From the NCBI RefSeq assembly GCF_016793285.1, contig NZ_JAEUMO010000032.1:1-64000 (forward strand): a stretch of DNA of 64,000 nucleotides, given 5' to 3'. Each line of letters starts with the position of its first letter. Position 1 is the first letter of the stretch. Shown here piece after piece: positions 25,439-33,446 of this stretch. The position numbers and the translations under genes were made by a program. The DNA is from Phenylobacterium sp. (GTDB taxonomy: Bacteria > Pseudomonadota > Alphaproteobacteria > Caulobacterales > Caulobacteraceae). Under the pieces are notes generated by a model. That model saw only the letters and a program-made list of their open reading frames with translations. It was not told where the DNA came from and made no database searches.

Positions 25439-27316
25439 ATGCCGGGAACGGTCAAGCGCCGCGGTCCGATGGGATGGTTGCTCGCGCGGCTCGATCAGGT
25501 GCGCGCGAAGGGCGGCAAGGGCCTGGCCGACGCCGTGGTGCTCCTGGGGGTCACCGTCGTCGCCGCCGTGGCGGCGCTGCTGCTCAACACCGCGACGCCC
25601 ATCGTCGTGGTGGAGAACCTCACCTACGACATGCGCATGGCCCTGGGCGTGCCGCCGGCCCAGCCGAAGACCTTCGCCATCATCAAGGTCGACGACATGG
25701 CGCTGGAGGCGATGCGCAACTCGACGCCGTGCCGTTGCCTGTCGCCGATCGACAAGCTGTGGCTGGCCGACGTGATGGTCGCGCTCGACAAGAAGGGCGT
25801 TAAGGCGATCGGCGTCGACTATCTGCTCGACACCTGGGCCTCGGACGAGGAGTTCAAGGCCTTCCAGGACCGCATCAAGGACGTGAAGGCGCCGATCGTG
25901 GCGGTGGTCGATCCGGCGATGACGCCGGGCGTCGACTTCCCCGTCGACCCGAAGATCCACTATTCGGACGCCCGCGCCCTGATCGTGTCGGACTACGACA
26001 GCTTCGTGCGCCGCTACGACCCGCGGCCCGGCAAGACGCTGGCCCTGGCCACCGAGGTCGGCGTCCAGGCCGTGGGGCTGAAGCCGCCGACCAAGCCGTT
26101 CAACCTCCGCTACCGCGCGCCGGACCCCAACGTGGAGGGCGAGAACGCGGGCGCCATCGCACCGTCCTACTCGGCCGCCCTCGTCGACTTCGTGCCGCCC
26201 GAGCAGTTGAAGGACCGGATCGTCTTCATCGGCCGCACGACCCGCTCGGCCAGCGCCGACGCGGACACGCCGGTCGAAGACATGCACATGACGCCGCTCA
26301 GGTTCCTGAGCGGCCACTTCCGCGGCACGCCGGGCGTGGAGGTCCACGTCCACGCCCTCTCGCAGATGATGGCGGGCGACAAGGTGCGTATCCCCGCCGC
26401 CGGCTGGACCGCCGTGATCGCCCTGTTCTCAGCCTTCTGCGGCGCGCTGATCGGGCGGTCCACACAGAGCTGGTGGGTATCGGTCGGCATCGTCCTGCTC
26501 GGGATGGGCGCGGGCGCGGTCGGCGCGTGGGCGCTCTACGCGTTCGCCGCGCTCATGGTCCCGATGACCGCGCCGGCGATTTCCTTCGCGTTCGGCTTCT
26601 TCATCCTCTCGCGCCTATCGGCGGCCGAGTTGCAGAACCAACGCGCCTTCTATTCGTCGACGCTGGAGCGCTATCTCGCCCCGCAGGTCATCGACCGGAT
26701 GGTGGGCGGCCAGGAGCAGGTGAAGATCGGCGCGGAGGAGCGCGAGATCACCGTGATGATCTCCGACCTGGAGAACTTCTCGAACCTCGTCGCCAGCCTG
26801 CCGCTCGAGACTTTCGAGGGCGTGATCAACGAGTACTTCGACGGCGTGATCGACATCCTCTGGAAGCACGAGGCGATGATCGACAAGATGACCGGCGACG
26901 GCATCATCGCGATCTTCGGCGCCCCCGTGCCGTCCGACGACCACGCGGACCGCGCCATCGCCTGCTGCCGCGAGATCGACACCTACGCGCTGGCGATCCG
27001 CGAGAAGATGATCGAGCGCGGCATCAAGTTCGGCTACACCCGCATGGGCGTATCGAGCGGCATCGGCCTGGTGGGCAACTTCGGCGGCGAGCGCCGGTTC
27101 AACTACACGGCCTACGGCGAGGTGGTGGTGATCGCCGCGCGGCTGGAGGCGGCCAACAAGACCTTCGGCACGCGCATCCTGTTCTCGGGCGACACCCTGA
27201 AGCTCGCCAGGATCAACGTCCCGATCGAGGCGGTCGGCGAGATCGACCTCAAGGGCGTGCCGGTGCCGATCCCCGCCTACACGACGCCCACGACGGCCGA
27301 CGTTCCGCGGGCGTAG
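25439..27316 (+). CDS. CHASE2-domain class III nucleotide cyclase
   Basis: Membrane receptor cyclase of 625 residues. TM1 at about 32-50, a periplasmic CHASE2 sensor to about 318, three helices (about 322-338, 345-365, 371-391), then a class III catalytic domain at 435-610. Metal-binding Asp443 (ISDLENF) and Asp487 (TGDG), Lys483 and Thr557 (the ATP-selecting positions) and Arg568 (AARLE) are present. The transition-state Asn is Val564 (YGEVVVIAAR), so activity may be low or the enzyme unusual. It overlaps a regulon that includes a CpdA-like phosphodiesterase just upstream. Ligand unknown. Confidence 0.85.
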   Translation: MPGTVKRRGPMGWLLARLDQVRAKGGKGLADAVVLLGVTVVAAVAALLLNTATPIVVVENLTYDMRMALGVPPAQPKTFAIIKVDDMALEAMRNSTPCRCLSPIDKLWLADVMVALDKKGVKAIGVDYLLDTWASDEEFKAFQDRIKDVKAPIVAVVDPAMTPGVDFPVDPKIHYSDARALIVSDYDSFVRRYDPRPGKTLALATEVGVQAVGLKPPTKPFNLRYRAPDPNVEGENAGAIAPSYSAALVDFVPPEQLKDRIVFIGRTTRSASADADTPVEDMHMTPLRFLSGHFRGTPGVEVHVHALSQMMAGDKVRIPAAGWTAVIALFSAFCGALIGRSTQSWWVSVGIVLLGMGAGAVGAWALYAFAALMVPMTAPAISFAFGFFILSRLSAAELQNQRAFYSSTLERYLAPQVIDRMVGGQEQVKIGAEEREITVMISDLENFSNLVASLPLETFEGVINEYFDGVIDILWKHEAMIDKMTGDGIIAIFGAPVPSDDHADRAIACCREIDTYALAIREKMIERGIKFGYTRMGVSSGIGLVGNFGGERRFNYTAYGEVVVIAARLEAANKTFGTRILFSGDTLKLARINVPIEAVGEIDLKGVPVPIPAYTTPTTADVPRA

Positions 27317-27454
27317 CCCAACCCCGCCTCCACCCGCCTCGATCCTTCGAACCGCTCATGCGCGTGCATGCGAGGATGAACGGTATTGCGGGCTGCGGGC
27401 CTCCGGCTCCGACCCGGCTGAGCCGAGCGCCCGGGCGCGACGGCGAGGCCGGGC

Positions 27455-30400
27455 TCAGCGGTCGGCGTTGGCGCGGTTCACGGGGACGCCGAGCCAGGCG
27501 GTCATGTCGGGCTCGTCGGTGACGCGGTAGGGGCGGCCCCAGCGGTCGGTGAAGAAGCGCTCCATCTCGGCCCGGTTGAACGGCCGCGAGCCGAGGCGTC
27601 CGAAGATCGCCATCTGCCCGCCGGTCTCGTCCACCGCGCGGTCACGGTCGAGGCCCTTGGAGAGCGCGAGCGCGGCGCCGTCCGTCTTCGCCCAGGCGAT
27701 GAGCTCGGGCATCGGCTTCGGCGAGAAACCGTAGAAGTTCGGCTGGCTGGACGGGCTGGTGAGTTGCAGCACCTTCAGGCCGTTCCGCCCGTCGGCGACG
27801 TAGGCGAAGAGCGAGGCGTTCGTGGAGCCCACGACCACGTCCTCGGCGTCGTTCAACTGGCCGTCGGCATCGAACTTCCGATAGAGGCGCGGCCGTTCCG
27901 GGCTGGTCACGTCGACGATGACCAGGCCGTCCTTCTTGGCCGCCACGTAGGCGTAGGTCCGGGCCACATAGACGCGCCGCGCATCGACCAGCGGGATGGT
28001 CGCGCCCTCCACCAGCCGGGGCTGGTCGAGCTTCGTGACGTCCAGCACTTCCAAGCCGCGCTGGGTCGTGACCCAGAGGTAGCGGAACTGAAGCGCCGAG
28101 GCGCGCACGTCGGGCAGCGGCACGGTCGTCAGGTGGCGCGGCTTCAGGGGATCGGTCAGGTCGACCACGACCAGGCCCGCATCGGCGGCGATGTAGGCGA
28201 TGCTGCCGCCCAGCGTGATGTGGCGCGCGCCCTTGAGCACCCCGCCCTCGTTCCAGGTGACCGCGCGCTTCAGCATGTTGTTGCGCGGATCGCCGTCGGC
28301 CAGCGTGTTCACGTTGACGAGGATGAGCCCCTCCTCGGCGTCGGTGATCACTGCGTAGGAGTAGATCGGGTGGAACTTCTGCTCCTGGTTGGCCTGGAGC
28401 AGCGTGGTGTCCTGGCCGGTGACGGCGTCCTTCACCTTCATCTGCTGCATGTGCTCGTTGCGCAGCGGCGCGATGTTCTGGTTCGTCGGCAGCGCCATGC
28501 AGGTGGCGTTCTTCGACGCGACCCGCGTGTCATGGCCCAGCGCCGAGAACGGCGCGGTGATGATCGGCTGCGAGACGCTCTTGTTGGCGATCGAGGCCAC
28601 GTCGTAGGCGCGGAAGCCGCCCTTCCCTTCGGCGACGAACATGTACTCGCCGCGCAACTGGAGGCAGCGGGCCGCGCCGCCGGACTTGTGGCTGACCTTG
28701 CGGATCCACTCGGCCGACTCTTCTTCCTGGTGGCCCGTCACGCCGTTGGGGAACGGGCCGCCGCGGACGCGGTCCCTGATCTCGCGGCCGTTCTTCTCGA
28801 CATGGTCCTTGTAGTAGTCGGGATAGGCGTACTTCTGGAGGTACGACCCGAAGACGGCCTGCGGCTCGCTCCACTCGCTGACCCGGACCGCCTCGATGGC
28901 GCCATCCAGGCCCACCCAGGCGTTCTGGCCGACGAAGTTCACGTAGTTGGTCCCGAGCAGCAGCAACTGGGCCATGATGGCGTTGTTGTCGTTCGCCGCC
29001 GAGACGTGGCAGTCCGAGCAGGTCTTGGTCTCGGTCTTGCGCACCGTATGCGGGAAGTGCGGCGCAAACGCCTGGCTGGAGTAGCCGGAGGCGGCGATCG
29101 GCGGCTGCTGGGTGTAGATCCGCTCGCGGTTGACGTTCGTCGACGACAGGACGAGCGCCGACGAGGAGCGGACCGGGGCGATGGTGTTGCCCTTCACGGT
29201 CGAGTGGACGCCCAACTGGTACATGTCGTCGCGCGCAACCTGCGGGTTGTAGGTCGCATAGTTGCGGGTCTCGATGCCCTCGAACTTGTGGGTCGTCGTC
29301 TTCCAGTTGGCCTCGATGGGCAGGTGGCAGCCCGCGCACGCCGTCGTCCACGACGAGTGGCAGGCGAAGCACTCCATTTCCTCGTCCTTGTGGGCGCGGT
29401 CTCCGGCGGCGACGCCGGGGCCCCAGGCGAACGGGCGCCCGTCCTGGCTGATGCGGCTCATCAGCTTGGCGCGGGCCGACCTGGCGTTGAAGTCGGGGCT
29501 GGTGCGGTCGACCGAGTCCTTGGTCAGGTGTATGCGCCACTCGAGCTTGGGATCCAGCAGCGACCGCTGGACCAGCACGCGGCGGCCGTCCTGCTCGACC
29601 CACTCGAAGCGGCGCTGGCCGTCGGGGTTGCGCAGCAGGCTCAGGTCGTTGCCCTTCACGTCGGCCGCCGGGCCCGAGGTGCGCAGCGTCGGATAGGCGT
29701 CGGCGGTGCCGTGGCAGTCCTTGCAGCGGATTTCGACCGAGTTGGCGACCTCGCCCATGATGAGGCCCGAGCCATGGCTGTCCTGGGCGAAGTGGCAGTC
29801 GGCGCACTGCATGCCCTTCTCGGCGTGGATGTCCATCATGTGGACGGCCTTGCCCGGCTGCTTGCCCACCTCGGGGAACTGGGGCTCGCCCTTCCGGCGC
29901 CACTTCTCGGGGTCGTCGTTGGCGACGATCTTGCCTTCGGCGTCCAGCAGGTTGCCTTCGCGGTCGCGCTTGAAGATGCCGCGGAAGTTCCAGCCGTGGC
30001 CGTGGTAGTCGGCGAACTGGGTGTCCTTCAGCTTGGCGTTCAGGTCGAAGACGTTGCGCAGGAAGTCGAGGTCGGCCCACAGCCCGCGGGGCGCGGCGCC
30101 CTCGGGGTTGCGGTCGAGGACGTGGCGGATCTCCTCGGACGTCGGGTACTTCTGCCGCTCGGGCCACATGAAGGGCGCGTCGGACTCGTAGTCCCACATC
30201 GTGTAGCCGAGGTAGGTGTTCATGAACATGTTCGGCTGGTGCATGTGGCAATTCATGCACTGGGCCGTCGGGATCGCGCGCGTGAAGTAGTGCTTGATCG
30301 GGTGGCCCGACTGGTCCTTCGGGATCGTCGGGTCGACCTGGGCCGAGGCGCCGTCGCGGCCGTACTTCGCCCAGGTGAGGCTGGCCTGCTGCTGGCGGTT

Positions 30401-31432
30401 GTTCGCATAGACCACATGGCAGGACGCGCAGCCCGACGAGCGGTAGTCGCCCGGCTGGTCGTTGGTGCCCAGGAACCAGGTGAAGGGGTCGTTCAGGCGG
30501 GTCTTGTGGATGTTCAGCAGCGGGATCGCGACCCGCAGGCCGGTGCCCGGGCCACGGTTCGACTGCTTCAGGTCGGGCCGGCCCGGCTCCTCGAGGCGCT
30601 GCAGCGCGCCGTTGGCGTTGGGCAGGCCCACTTCGGCGAACTGGGTGTTGATGTTGCGGCCGCCGCGCTCGAACACGCGGAAGATGTCGCCGGGCGGCGT
30701 CACATGCCAGGTCGGCGGCGGATAGAGCGCGCCGACCGCCCCGCGCTTGGCCTGTTCGGGCGTCACCGCGCCGGGCGGATTGCCGGGCGACAGGAGCTTC
30801 GCCGGCTCGCCGTGGGCCGTGTAGGCCTCCCCGAGGACGTAGTTCTTGAAGGGCAGGATGCCGTTGTTGTACGAGGCGCCGCCGAAGAACATGGCGCCCG
30901 TCGCCATCAGCGAGCGCTCGGCCCTCTCGATCAGCTCCATGTGGCAGGCGCCGCAGGCCAGGCGGGCCACGCGGTAGTCCGACGGGTTCACGAAGCGGAC
31001 GTACTCGGGGCTCTCCTTGTTGAGCAGGGTGAAGCTGTGCTTCGGATTGGCCGAACTGGGCCAGTTCCACGTCTTCGGGTACTTCGGCAGCACATGGCTC
31101 TTGTCGCGCAGGCGAACGTACTCGGGCGAGGTCATCGCCAGGCCCGCCGGCGCGATGACGTTCGGATCGCCGCCGTGGCAGGACGCGCACCCCAGCCGGA
31201 CCGCCTCGGAGACGTGCATCGACTTGGCGTCGCTGTCGGTGTGGCACGACACGCAGCCCTTGCTGGCGGCGTCCACCTCGGCGTCGGACATCCCGAGCTT
31301 GGCCGGCGCGGCCATGACATAGCTGCGCTTGACCGGCTTTTCCGCCTCGCTGGCCTTGAGCGAGATGGGCGCGAGCACGGTCAGCGCCGCCAGCGCTCCC
31401 AGTCTCAGCCATTTCCGCCCGAATTTCAGCAT
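27455..31432 (-). CDS. Decaheme cytochrome c with C-terminal LVIVD beta-propeller
   Basis: A 1325-residue secreted protein. Signal peptide ends at about residue 27 (LKA before SEA). Ten CxxCH motifs fall between residues 60 and about 810: CVSCH, CASCH, CGACH, CASCH, CMNCH, CADCH, CKDCH, CFACH, CAGCH, CSDCH. After that the chain is heme-free and carries LVIVD repeats (LVVVDLTDPLKP, LEVLDVTKLDQP, LVIVDVTSPERP), typical of a beta-propeller. The ATG at 31432 follows AGGGG and lies 7 bases after the barrel gene stop. It is the last gene of the minus-strand operon. Likely periplasmic or cell-surface electron carrier working with the barrel; exact site is inference. Confidence 0.87.
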   Translation of the reverse strand: MLKFGRKWLRLGALAALTVLAPISLKASEAEKPVKRSYVMAAPAKLGMSDAEVDAASKGCVSCHTDSDAKSMHVSEAVRLGCASCHGGDPNVIAPAGLAMTSPEYVRLRDKSHVLPKYPKTWNWPSSANPKHSFTLLNKESPEYVRFVNPSDYRVARLACGACHMELIERAERSLMATGAMFFGGASYNNGILPFKNYVLGEAYTAHGEPAKLLSPGNPPGAVTPEQAKRGAVGALYPPPTWHVTPPGDIFRVFERGGRNINTQFAEVGLPNANGALQRLEEPGRPDLKQSNRGPGTGLRVAIPLLNIHKTRLNDPFTWFLGTNDQPGDYRSSGCASCHVVYANNRQQQASLTWAKYGRDGASAQVDPTIPKDQSGHPIKHYFTRAIPTAQCMNCHMHQPNMFMNTYLGYTMWDYESDAPFMWPERQKYPTSEEIRHVLDRNPEGAAPRGLWADLDFLRNVFDLNAKLKDTQFADYHGHGWNFRGIFKRDREGNLLDAEGKIVANDDPEKWRRKGEPQFPEVGKQPGKAVHMMDIHAEKGMQCADCHFAQDSHGSGLIMGEVANSVEIRCKDCHGTADAYPTLRTSGPAADVKGNDLSLLRNPDGQRRFEWVEQDGRRVLVQRSLLDPKLEWRIHLTKDSVDRTSPDFNARSARAKLMSRISQDGRPFAWGPGVAAGDRAHKDEEMECFACHSSWTTACAGCHLPIEANWKTTTHKFEGIETRNYATYNPQVARDDMYQLGVHSTVKGNTIAPVRSSSALVLSSTNVNRERIYTQQPPIAASGYSSQAFAPHFPHTVRKTETKTCSDCHVSAANDNNAIMAQLLLLGTNYVNFVGQNAWVGLDGAIEAVRVSEWSEPQAVFGSYLQKYAYPDYYKDHVEKNGREIRDRVRGGPFPNGVTGHQEEESAEWIRKVSHKSGGAARCLQLRGEYMFVAEGKGGFRAYDVASIANKSVSQPIITAPFSALGHDTRVASKNATCMALPTNQNIAPLRNEHMQQMKVKDAVTGQDTTLLQANQEQKFHPIYSYAVITDAEEGLILVNVNTLADGDPRNNMLKRAVTWNEGGVLKGARHITLGGSIAYIAADAGLVVVDLTDPLKPRHLTTVPLPDVRASALQFRYLWVTTQRGLEVLDVTKLDQPRLVEGATIPLVDARRVYVARTYAYVAAKKDGLVIVDVTSPERPRLYRKFDADGQLNDAEDVVVGSTNASLFAYVADGRNGLKVLQLTSPSSQPNFYGFSPKPMPELIAWAKTDGAALALSKGLDRDRAVDETGGQMAIFGRLGSRPFNRAEMERFFTDRWGRPYRVTDEPDMTAWLGVPVNRANADR

Positions 31433-31439
31433 CTTGCCC

Positions 31440-33443
31440 CTAGAAGGTGAGAATGGCGTTGAGCAACACGGAGTAGTACTGGTCGTGCCGGCCGCGGTTG
31501 GCGAACAGGTCCTTGAAGCCCGCGCCCGCATCGAACACCGCACCCGAGGCCCGGAACACGATGTTCTGGGTCATGTGCGGACGCCAGATCGCGGCGACCG
31601 AGGCGTCCCAGCCCAGCGACTTCGGGATCGAGCCCTCCTGGCGCAGGTTCTCCAGGATCGTCGTGTCCACGAAGCCCAGGTGGTTCACGTTGACCGAAAG
31701 CCGCAGTTCGGGCGTCACGTCGAAGTCGGCGCCGCCGCCGACGAGCGTGGTGCCGGGATTATTGAAGTTGGACTGGCCCTCTTCCTTCGACGGCCGCAGC
31801 GAGTTCAGGACCCCGTTGCGCGCGTTGATCCCGATCACGCGGCCGCCGCCGGCGAACGGGATGGTCTGGCGGATCCAGTAGCTGGTGTCCGAGCCGGCGA
31901 ACTGCGGGTTCTCGAAGATCGAGTCGAAGCCGCGCTCGGTGTTGTCGTAAGGGTTCTTGTCGCCCGAGGCGTAGAGCAGCGAGCCCCGGACCCGGATCCA
32001 GTCGAAGTCGACCGACGGCTCGGCGGCCAGGAAGTAGCTGCGGATCTTCGCCTTGCGGTCGGTGAAGATCGAATTGCGGTCCTCGCCGAGGGCGTAATAG
32101 GCCGAAGCCGTCAGGTTGTAGCGGCCCCAGTGGCCGTCGGCGTTGTAGCCCAGGTAGACGACGTCGTAGTCGCGGCCGCGAAGGGTCCCGATGAGCGCCG
32201 GGCGCTGCGGGAAGCCGTTCTTGTCGACGTAGATCTCGTTGCCTTCGCGGTTGCGGTTGTAGGCCACCGTCACCTGCGAGGTGAGCCCGGGCACGGGAAG
32301 GTCCTGCCGATACAGGTTGCCGATGAAGACCCAGTCGTCGCGGATGCGCTGGGTCACGTCGTTCAGGCCCGAGTTCGTGTCCTTCTCCAGGCGCCAGAAG
32401 GCCGCGAGGTTGTACTGGAACCGGTTGTTGTCGCGGTTGCCGAACAGGCGGACGCCGAGCTGGTTGTCCTGGAACAGGAAGCCCCGGAACTCCGAGGAGA
32501 ACGGTTGGATGCCGACGCGGACGCTGTCGAAGTCGTAGCGGTCGGAGACGTTGCGCAGGTGGTAGTCGAGGAACAGTTCCTGGACGCCGATGAACGCGTC
32601 GCTGCGGTGCGACTTCTTGCTGGGCTCGACGAAGAGCACCCGGCGCTCGGGCACGTCGACGTAGTTGTACTGGCCGGCCAGCACGACGCGCAGTTCGTAC
32701 TCGGGCGGCTTGAAGGCGGTCGACCCCTTGATGAGCGAGGCGCCGGCGATGAAGGTCTGCGCCACCACCAGGCTGCTCGAACGGCCGAAGACGTCCAGGC
32801 TGCCCGGACGCGCCGTCGTCTGCACGCCGACCGGGATCGGGAAGGTGCGCGGCTCGACCACGGTGTCGGAGATTCCCGTCAGCGCCAGGAACAGGTCCTC
32901 GACGCCCTTGATCGGGATGTCGCCCTTCCAGAAGTTCTGGTTGTAGGGATCGTACCAGCGGGGCTTGGAGACGCCCAGGGCGCCGGCCAGGCGCCAGCGG
33001 TCCGGAATCGGCGCCTCGTCGTGAGGGAAGGCTTCCGGCGGCGGGGCGCGCACGGCCCCGGGGTTGGTCTGCTGGATCTCCGGCTCGTAGGTCTCGATCC
33101 GGCCGGGCGGCCGGCGTCCTTCGAGCGGCGCCGCGTCCGTGGGGGCCGGCTCGGAGTCCGGCGGCGGCGCGGTGGCCTCAGCCTCGGCCGGCGGCTGGGC
33201 GGCGGGGGGCGCCTGCTCCTGGGCCGAAGCATCGACGGCGGCCAGCATGGCCGCGGCGGGCGCACCGGCCACGCCGCAGTCGGCCAGGATGTCGTCGATG
33301 CTGCGGTCCGCCCCGCGCGACGGCGAGCCCTGGGCGTCGCCGTTCAGGATGCCGTCGATCGTCAGCCCGCCGCCCGTCGACGCCCTGGCCTGGCCGGCCA
33401 GGGCGGCAAGGGCGACGAACGCGAGGAGCGAGGCTTTGCGCAT
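31440..33443 (-). CDS. Outer-membrane beta-barrel protein of the multiheme operon
   Basis: A 667-residue protein with signal peptide to about residue 21 (ARA before STGG), a Pro/Ala/Glu-rich linker at about 75-145 and then amphipathic strands to a C-terminal LNAILTF, the aromatic end used for barrel insertion. It has a single Cys and no heme motif. No family recognised with certainty. Its place directly before a decaheme cytochrome gene recalls the MtrB/PioB barrels that sheath a multiheme wire through the outer membrane; I could not confirm homology. It could also be a substrate porin. Confidence 0.75.
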   Translation of the reverse strand: MRKASLLAFVALAALAGQARASTGGGLTIDGILNGDAQGSPSRGADRSIDDILADCGVAGAPAAAMLAAVDASAQEQAPPAAQPPAEAEATAPPPDSEPAPTDAAPLEGRRPPGRIETYEPEIQQTNPGAVRAPPPEAFPHDEAPIPDRWRLAGALGVSKPRWYDPYNQNFWKGDIPIKGVEDLFLALTGISDTVVEPRTFPIPVGVQTTARPGSLDVFGRSSSLVVAQTFIAGASLIKGSTAFKPPEYELRVVLAGQYNYVDVPERRVLFVEPSKKSHRSDAFIGVQELFLDYHLRNVSDRYDFDSVRVGIQPFSSEFRGFLFQDNQLGVRLFGNRDNNRFQYNLAAFWRLEKDTNSGLNDVTQRIRDDWVFIGNLYRQDLPVPGLTSQVTVAYNRNREGNEIYVDKNGFPQRPALIGTLRGRDYDVVYLGYNADGHWGRYNLTASAYYALGEDRNSIFTDRKAKIRSYFLAAEPSVDFDWIRVRGSLLYASGDKNPYDNTERGFDSIFENPQFAGSDTSYWIRQTIPFAGGGRVIGINARNGVLNSLRPSKEEGQSNFNNPGTTLVGGGADFDVTPELRLSVNVNHLGFVDTTILENLRQEGSIPKSLGWDASVAAIWRPHMTQNIVFRASGAVFDAGAGFKDLFANRGRHDQYYSVLLNAILTF

Positions 33444-33446
33444 GCC

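Noticed and set aside
27764..31450. A 1228-codon open frame on the plus strand opposite the decaheme cytochrome
   Set aside because: It is antisense to a gene with clear signal peptide, ten heme motifs and LVIVD repeats; its own translation is Arg/Ala/Val/Gly-rich without domains, as expected of a GC-rich shadow frame.
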